Below the pieces are notes generated by a model that did no database searches, had not been told where the DNA came from, and was given only the letters and a program-made list of their open reading frames with translations. Below, piece by piece: positions 57,578 to 64,000 of a stretch of 64,000 nt of DNA; the stretch's first letter is position 1, and the number at the start of each line of letters is the position of its first letter. Source of the stretch: Trifolium pratense (Eukaryota; Streptophyta; Magnoliopsida; Fabales; Fabaceae); contig NC_060063.1 in NCBI RefSeq assembly GCF_020283565.1, positions 5,726,563-5,790,562 of the forward strand, given 5' to 3'. A program made the position numbers and the translations under genes.

Positions 57578-58130
57578 AGTACAAAGACACTATTGCAGAT
57601 CAAGATGAATTTAGAACAAAAACCCTTCATTCTCACTATTTTAGAACAAAAACACTATTGAAGAACCAACCAAAACTACTTATTTATATAACCAAAACAG
57701 CTTATTTATATAATCACTTAACAATCAAAACAGCTTAATAAATTTAAAATTCAAAACAACACCAAATCATCAAACAAAGATTCTAGATTGAGAAGGTTAG
57801 GTTGTTAAAAATTAATTGCAGTATGTTAGTTTGCTTACCTCAAACGAGACGAAGAGAAAGAGTGAGTGCGGTGCGGCTGCGGCGGAAGATTGAACGGCTT
57901 TACGGCGAGGTGAGGGAGAGAGATTGAGAGCAGGGAGAGAGGGATTGAGAGCAGCGGCCGGCAGGTGAGAGAGGAACTGAGAGCAGCGATTTTGAGAGAG
58001 AGGGATCGAGAAAGAGAAAGCAAGTACTACTCTTCCTTTTTCTGTTTTTGTTTTCATTTAAAAAAAAAAAAAAAAAAAAAAGGGCAGCCCAGGCACGTGC
58101 CAGGCATGCCCGGCGGTATACTCGCCACTG
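56725..58130 (-). mobile_element. hAT transposon carrying a captured PPR gene fragment
   Basis: Ends CAGTGGCGA at both termini (left 56725, right reverse complement CAGTGGCGAGTAT). A perfect 8-bp TSD, GGTAAGTG, lies at 56717-56724 and 58131-58138. 1,406 bp. Read on the minus strand: a 5' poly-T tract, a CT-rich leader ending in a GAG|GTAAGC donor (57837/57836), a PPR-coding segment, then a truncated DUF659 transposase domain. The catalytic RNase H-like/hAT C-terminal region is missing. Confidence 0.92.
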
Positions 58131-60103
58131 GGTAAGTGGATTTGAACACTCTACGGAGAGAGTATTATATTTTTGAGTCCATCGTTGGACAAATTTCTGC
58201 ATATCATTTTGTTTCAATTTATTATTTCTATTTTTGCGGTAGTTTTGGGATCTTTGCAATAATTGGAGATGATGCATGAATTATTGGCTTCAATTGTACC
58301 ATAAGAAAATGTACCCAGGCCATAAAAGTTCTTTTACCATTCCAGAATGAGTATCAGGAATTAGTGTAAAAAGTATCATATGATTGGTAAAAATCATTAC
58401 TAGGCTACAAAAGGCCAATGGTATCATGTTACAAACAAAAAATCAATACTGTTGGCGCGGCGTAGGCGCAGGATGAGCGCAGTGTACTGTCATTGCGATA
58501 GGCTCAACTTAGGCGCAACAATGTTACTTGCGATTCTTGCACACAAAGCAAAACTCGATTAACTAAGATATTAAATGAAAGAGATGAGAGATGATAGATG
58601 GAGTATTGTTGCAATCAAATTTTCATTATTTGTGAAATAAAAGGGATTACAACATCTATTTATAACATTGCTTGTTAGCCAAGTAACTGACACAAGCTAC
58701 TCTAACTAACTTAACCACATACGGTTAAGTCGCTAACTAACACAAAATGACTTTGGTTATGGATTATACAACACATAACACATACAAGTATCATAAAAAG
58801 GTGGTAGGATAATGATAATAATTATATCTGTTTGCTTGCAGTAACTGAACAATTTATGATCATAGTTTTCTCTCAACATTCAAGTGTGTATTATGCATCT
58901 TACTGGTAAAGTAAAAATAAATCATGGAGCAATAATGATTCTTGTAAACCATACAATGTTTGAGGTAAATGTTACAAACAACACTGGTCCCTCGTCGTAG
59001 CTAATAACTTAAATTTGGTGGTGAACTTTTAACATTCTTTGTTTGATCACTATTGAAAAAGGATTGTTTGAATGGCGAAAAGAGTAAGCAGTACAGTAGT
59101 AAACCAGTAGCAAACAGATCATAAACTAGCAGTAGCATCAATTGTGGATTGTGCAAAATAACGATTTATTCAAATTCTGATACACGCACTGTCACTATAG
59201 CTGCTACTAGACAATACATTATACTGGTAGCAAATCGCAAATTAATAGTGATATGTTCAAATTATGCTAAATAAATATACTCTTTTTCTCTACTGAACAA
59301 GTATATTGTCCCGCAGTGGTAATACCCTAATTCCTAGTAACAAGTATATTGTCCTTTAACAAGAGTAGAATAATCTTCTTTTCTACTGAACAAATTACAA
59401 TGGTGAAGTTGATTTGGAGTTGAAAAAAACTCTCTTGCTACTGCTATTTGAGATGGAGGAGTAAACATTCTGCCATGGCAAGGCGACACACATCAACATG
59501 CAATAGCACGCCGCCAAATTCCAACAAAAGCGAACATCAATTTTGTCTTCGTGACTACACTTCATCAAAAGCACCACCCTTTGTGAATGACCAAGAACAT
59601 TATGGCGAACGAACATCAATTTTGTCTTCATGCAAAACCTATTTTTGAATGTGATCGGTATAATCTCCACAATCTAATGGAGGTAGCAAATCCCTAACAT
59701 AAATTACAGTCTTGAACATAAAGGGAGTTGTTTCTGCTTGATGTAGAAGAAACACTCTCTCACTCAAGCTTCTGTTAAGAGGGTAGTACTTTAAATCTAA
59801 TTGGTTGTTCTTTATTCTTTTGGTCAACATTTATTGTTTTTAGAACAAGATAAGATTGAAAGAATGAAACTGTGAAAATGATTTATTAATTGTATCATTA
59901 CAAGAGAGATCTATTAAATACCTAGAGAGAGGCCTACAATAAGACTGTAATAACAACAGGGGATTACTGTTGGGTTTCAAGTGTGAGTGGTTAAGTCCCA
60001 CATCGACTATGTATGGGAAGAATGTTGGGTTTATAAGAGAGGTGACCCATTAACCTAATACCTTAAGGTTTTGGGTTGGGATGTGGCGTTTCCCTCTCTT
60101 GTG
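58131..60103. other. Intergenic region with retroelement LTR-like debris
   Basis: No gene. Two minus-oriented LTR-like stretches occur at ~58590-58760 and ~59850-59960 (both with GAAA(T)TGATTT-type ends and ATTACAA words). At ~59980-60092 there is a GTCCCACATCGACTATGTAT text common in plant LTR/TRIM sequences; it continues after the MITE at 60283. Confidence 0.5.
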
Positions 60104-60282
60104 AAAATTTCTCAACGCACCTCAACATTTCTCCCCCACTCCCTAGCGCACCTAAAAAAATTCGGAAAATACGTTCCGAACTATTTTTTAGTGTAAAATT
60201 TACACTATAAAAAATTCGGAAAACGTTTTCCGAATTTTTTGGGGAGTGGGGGAGAAAGTGGGTGTGTGCGTTGAGAAATTTT
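60104..60282. mobile_element. 179-bp MULE-like MITE with long direct flanks
   Basis: Left end AAAATTTCTCAACGCAC; right end is its complement. Flanks CCTCTCTTGTG occur on both sides (60093-60103 and 60283-60293). The internal AATTCGGAAAA/TTTTCCGAATT and GTGTAAATTTACAC palindromes fold further. The TSD of up to 11 bp suits Mutator-like elements. It interrupts an LTR-like sequence. Confidence 0.85.
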
Positions 60283-60453
60283 CCTCTCTTGTGTGGTCCT
60301 AGAACATTGACCCATTGTTTCTCCCGAGCTCCCCCGGACTCCCCAATAATTACATCCTTATAACTAATTCACTAATAATGAGAAACTAACTCTCTAATTA
60401 CAACAGACTTGGTTAGAACCTATTAATCATCTTTAACCAAGTCTTTATATCTG

Positions 60454-60617
60454 TGAAAACTGAATATTATTATATTTCAAGTTATTGAATAATGTACAAT
60501 CACTAATGTGTTTATATAGGCTATTCTAACCTAATGGGCTCATGGGCCGAATACATATTATTAATAAAAATAAAAGATTGCTTCTAGTAATAAAATATTT
60601 ACTATCTATTTACAACA
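60454..60617 (-). repeat. 3' LTR of the right-hand copia element (outer end tentative)
   Basis: On the minus strand it begins TGTTGTAAATAGATAG at 60617, right after the purine tract, has a CCTATATAAACAC promoter-like word, and could end TTCAGTTTTCA at 60454. No second LTR is in the window for comparison. Confidence 0.6.
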
Positions 60618-60668
60618 CTCCCCCTCAAGCTGGTGAATGAATATCCCCTCAAGCTGGTGAATGAATAT
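60618..60668 (-). other. Duplicated polypurine tract region
   Basis: A 24-bp unit, CCCCTCAAGCTGGTGAATGA plus ATAT, occurs twice in tandem (60621-60644 and 60645-60668). On the minus strand each copy supplies an AGCTTGAGGGG tract; only the one at 60617 adjoins the LTR. Confidence 0.85.
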
Positions 60669-61815
60669 CGATCATTCCCAGCTTGGAAACAATTCTTTCA
60701 AAGTTATTGTTGTTCAGCCCCTTAGTTTGAAGATCTGCAAGGTTGCCTTGGGAAGAGACATATGGAGTGCAAATTAGACCACTATCTAATTTTTCTTTGA
60801 TGAAGTGTCTGTCAACTTCAATATGTTTGGTCCTATCATGCTGCACTGGATTATGGGCTATGCTAATAGCAGATTTATTATCACAGTAGAGTTTCATTGG
60901 TTCATTACTCTTTATCCTCAAGTCTTCCAAGATGCCTTTTAGCCATAATAATTCACATATTCCTTGTGCCATTGACCTGAACTCTGCTTCAGCACTAGAT
61001 CTAGATACCACACTTTGTTTTTTACTCTTCCAAGTCACAAGATTCCCTCCTAAGAAAGTGCAATATCCTGTAGTTGATCTTCTATCCACAATTGACCCTG
61101 CATAGTCAGCATCAGTATATGCTTCAAGTTCCACACTTCCATTTCGTTCAAACAAAATCCCTCTACCCGGGGTTCCTTTCAAATATCGAACAATTCGGAG
61201 TGCAGCTTGTAGATGAATCTCCTTTGGTTGGTGCATGAATTGGCTCAATAAGCTTACAACAAAAGCAACATCCGGTCTAGTATGTGATAGGTATATCAGT
61301 TTGCCGACCAACCTTTGATACATTTCCTTATTAACCGCAATATCTTCTTCTGCATTCCCCAACTTTACATTTGGATCAATTGGTGTACATGCAGGCTTGC
61401 ATGCTGTCTTGCCAGTCTCTTGCAGAAGATCAGTAATGTATTTCTGTTGGGATATGAAAATCCCTTTCCTAGAATGAGCCACTTCTATTCCCAGAAAATA
61501 CTTCAATTTTCCCAAGGACTTGATCTCAAATTCCTTGGCTAAGTGTTGACTTAGCATTTGTTGCTCTTCTTCATCATCACCTGTTACTATAATGTCGTCC
61601 ACATACACCAATAACACTGTGACTCCCCTTGACTCAGAGTGTTTGACAAATAAAGTATGGTCTCCTTGACTTTGTTTGAAGCCCAAACCAACCATAACTT
61701 TAGTGAATCTTCCAAACCAAGCTCGTGGTGATTGCTTTAGCCCATATAAAGCCTTTGTTAACTTGCATACGGTGTTGGCAGCAATATCTTCATGATATCC
61801 GGGGGGTACATCCAT
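60649..61815 (-). pseudogene. copia reverse transcriptase (C-terminal part) and RNase H
   Basis: 388 codons. It starts at MDVPPGYHEDIA after the stop, and the RT active site is YVDDIIVTGD (~75). LKYFLGIEVAHSRKG follows. RNase H has YTDADYAGS (~240), the SRSSAEAEFRSMA Glu site and YCDNKSA, then HIEVDRHFIKEKL. It ends in the purine tract repeat. It is in the same frame as 61822-63159; only a TAG (61816-61818) separates them, where relatives have Glu (LEEEVYMD). Confidence 0.9.
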
Positions 61816-61818
61816 GTA

Positions 61819-63225
61819 GATCTATTCTTCAAGTTCTCCATGAAGGAAAGCATTTTTTACATCAAATTGTTGCAAGTCCCAATTGTAATTAGCTGCTAAA
61901 GACAATATCACCCTAACAGTATTCATTTTTGCAACTGGAGCAAATGTCTCTGAGTAATCTATTCCATAAGTCTGAGTGAACCCTTTGGCTACCAATCTTG
62001 CCTTGTACCTCTCAATAGATCCATCAGCCTTGTATTTTACAGTGTATACCCATTTGCACCCTACAGGTTTCTTTCCATTTGGTAGAGAAACCAATTTCCA
62101 AGTATTGTTCTTATCAAGTGCCTCCATTTCCAAATCCATGGCTTGTTTCCATCTCCTGTCAGACAATGCCTCAGATAAGGAGGTAGGTATTGTGGTAGTG
62201 TTTAGATTTGTGAGGAAGGCTTTATGAGTAGGTGATAATTGTTCAAAGCATAGGTAATTGGATAGAGGGTAAAGTGGCTTGTTGGTGCAGGTTCTAGTAT
62301 TTTTCCTATGGGCAATTGGGAGATGTAAATCTTTAGAGTCTACTGGTGTTATTTCTGTGGATTTTGGGTTTTTATGTTTTATCAGAATGGATTTTGGTTC
62401 CCTTTGTATGGTTGAGCTAGATTCTGGTTCCTGGGTATGAGAAAATTCTGAAATTGAATCACTAGAGTTTGAAGGGTCAAGGTAAGTTACCTCATGTAAT
62501 GTTGGATCGGACTCATGGATATGAGTAGATTCAGGAATGGTCTTTTTTCTTGTGTATACTAAATTCTTCCCAAATCTCACATCAACACCAACATTTCCAT
62601 CTTTCTCAGAATCAATTTCAGTCTCAACATTGTCAACTTTAGTTTCAATATTTTCAAGATCAATTTCAGTCTCAACATTGTCACCTCTAGTTTCAGCCTC
62701 AACTTCTGGCCCGAAATTAAGGTCAGGGAGTATAAGAGACTCATCTTCCTTACTTGTGCTCTCCCCCTGAAGATGAGTTTGAATGAAGTAACTTTCATGT
62801 TCATGGAAGGTGACATCTCGGGAGACAAAGAATTTATGAGACGGTGGATGATAACATTTGTAACCCTTTTGGGTGGAAGAATACCCTATAAAGACACACT
62901 TTAAGGCTCTAGGATCAAGTTTCCCTCTACCATCACTATGGATATGGACGAACGACTTACACCCAAATATTCTAGGAATGAGATTACAAGAGGTGGACAC
63001 ATCGGGATAAAATGAGGATAAAACCTCCATAGGAGTTTTAGAGGCAAGAACACTGGATGGTAAACGATTTATGAGATATGTTGCAGTTAAAACCGCTTCT
63101 CCCCAATATTTCTTGGGAACTTTATTTTGGAATAACATAGCACGCGTTTGATCTAACAAGTGTCCATTTTTCCTCTCAGCGATCCCATTTTGTTGGGGTG
63201 TTTTAACACATGACGGCTCATGAAT
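61819..63225 (-). pseudogene. copia integrase C-terminal part and RT N-terminal part
   Basis: The frame includes [17 protein letters not shown] with the third integrase catalytic residue (Glu in AERK), just before the M-initiated frame at 63159. [20 protein letters not shown] and [19 protein letters not shown] follow. A linker has three NVETEID-type repeats (~170-195). RT begins [20 protein letters not shown], then [15 protein letters not shown] and [17 protein letters not shown]. It ends at the TAG. Confidence 0.9.
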
Positions 63226-63890
63226 TATGCCTTCTTTTTGACAAAACGAATTGACGCCGTGATTAAAGTAATCTTTGGCATTATCGATCGAATTCGTTTA
63301 ATGCTCACACCAAACTGATTTTTAACCATGGAGAAATATTGGAGAAACACAGAACTAACTTCAGATTTTTGTTTAAGTAAATAGACCCAAGTAACCCGAG
63401 TACAATCATCAATAAAGGTTACAAACCATCGTGTACCCGATATATTTGGAACATTTGAGGGACCCCACACATCTGTATGAACTAAATAAAACGGAAAAGT
63501 ACTCATTTTATTACTAACTGAAAAAGGTACACGCTTGTGTTTAGCAAGCTCACACACCTCACAATGAAAACTCTCAACATCTATTGATTTAAAAAACAAT
63601 GGAAATAACTGCTTAATGACTCTAAATGTTGGATGACCCAGGCGACAGTGGTACAAGAGAACCTTCTCCCTGTTGGTCTTTATTGATTCTGAAAAGAAAG
63701 AGTTGTTGTTGTTGAGTAACTTTGGGCTTGAATCTTGGTTATCCAAGTAGTAAAGACCATTCCATTCTCTAGCATAGCCAATCGTCCTCCCCGACTGTTG
63801 GTCCTGAAAAACACAAGAGTTGTTATAAAAGATAACATTACATGACAGGTCTTTTGTGAGTTTTTGTATGGAGATTAGGCTAGTAGACAA
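63225..63890 (-). pseudogene. copia integrase N-terminal part
   Basis: Contains the HHCC zinc site (YHCRLGHPTFRVIKQL ... FHCEVCELAKHKR, ~100-140) and the first catalytic Asp (LVHTDVWGP, ~157). FIDDCTRVTWVYLLKQKSEV follows. Near 63288 the minus strand reads CGATCGATAATGCC where the family expects RSDN; one base is missing, so the second catalytic Asp falls out of frame and the tail (from IMPKITL) is read in the wrong frame. Further pol text continues to the window edge beyond 63890. Confidence 0.88.
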
Positions 63891-64000
63891 TTTTGGAATA
63901 TGAAGGACATTGTTAAGGGTTATGGATGAGTTAATCCGGACACCCCCCTGACCTGCTACAGTTAAAAGGGTCCCATCCGCTATGGATATTTTCCTATTAC

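Larger units (their letters stand above)
60454..64000 (-). mobile_element. Ty1-copia retrotransposon, 3' portion, lightly damaged
   Basis: The minus strand runs from the right edge: gag_pre-integrase and integrase (63890-63225), integrase end and RT start (63225-61822), RT and RNase H (61815-60649), purine tract, LTR. Gag, protease and the 5' LTR are outside the window. Damage seen: a 1-bp deletion near 63288 and one stop at 61816-61818. I place the 3' LTR at 60454-60617 by TG...CA; its inner end is firm, its outer end tentative. Confidence 0.9.

Noticed and set aside
59395..59830. Small frames on both strands near 59.4-59.8 kb
   Set aside because: Overlapping, no domain, and within LTR-like debris.

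Overview
This is plant nuclear DNA, almost certainly from a legume (Fabaceae). It is AT-rich, and intron-split genes sit in dense transposon debris. The SIRE/Maximus-like retroelement, the tRNA-derived SINEs and the protein sequences all look legume-like. I cannot name the species.

Only three host genes look complete. One is a single-exon pectin methylesterase/invertase inhibitor-like gene (20746-21285, +). The second is TOM20, a mitochondrial import receptor (six exons, 25925-30186, +, 207 aa). The third is the 20S proteasome alpha-7 (alpha type-3/PAG1) subunit (ten exons, 34815-39955, +, 249 aa). A CYP96-like P450 survives only as its 5' part (43270-43833, -).

Left region (1-18.8 kb). This is a nest of transposons inside a broken RRM/DUF4283 (LINE ORF1-like) reading frame on the minus strand (18799 down to 17784, continuing at 5206 to 4993). 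A SIRE-like copia (1-4992, -) abuts the frame. Its 5' LTR holds a MULE MITE, which holds a hAT MITE, and its gag holds a SINE. A second copia (5212-17783, +) splits the frame. That copia is itself split by a very young Ty3/gypsy-like element with no coding capacity (6200-13900, -). Target site duplications (TSDs) support most of these junctions.

Middle (18.8-45.4 kb). The three genes are separated by MITEs, SINEs, a copia/gypsy chimeric ORF (23411-23950) and hAT elements. TOM20 intron 2 carries an RNase H pseudogene interrupted by a 930-bp hAT-like element.

Right region (45.4-64 kb). The main find is a ~7.0-kb Helitron (45394-52381). It carries exon-intron fragments of at least five unrelated host genes, all in one orientation: JmjC demethylase, phytepsin-type aspartic protease, O-fucosyltransferase, mitochondrial ribosomal protein L2 and a SAM-like protein. 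There is also one unidentified exon. After it come a 1.5-kb MULE foldback element with a (TA)/(TAA) core, a G-rich terminal-inverted-repeat element, and a hAT element that has fused a captured PPR gene fragment to its DUF659 transposase. Last is a lightly damaged copia (60454 to the window end, -).

Two limits apply. Splice sites were chosen by GT/AG rules and recalled family similarity, not by alignment. Gene-family names come from recognising protein motifs, with no database search.
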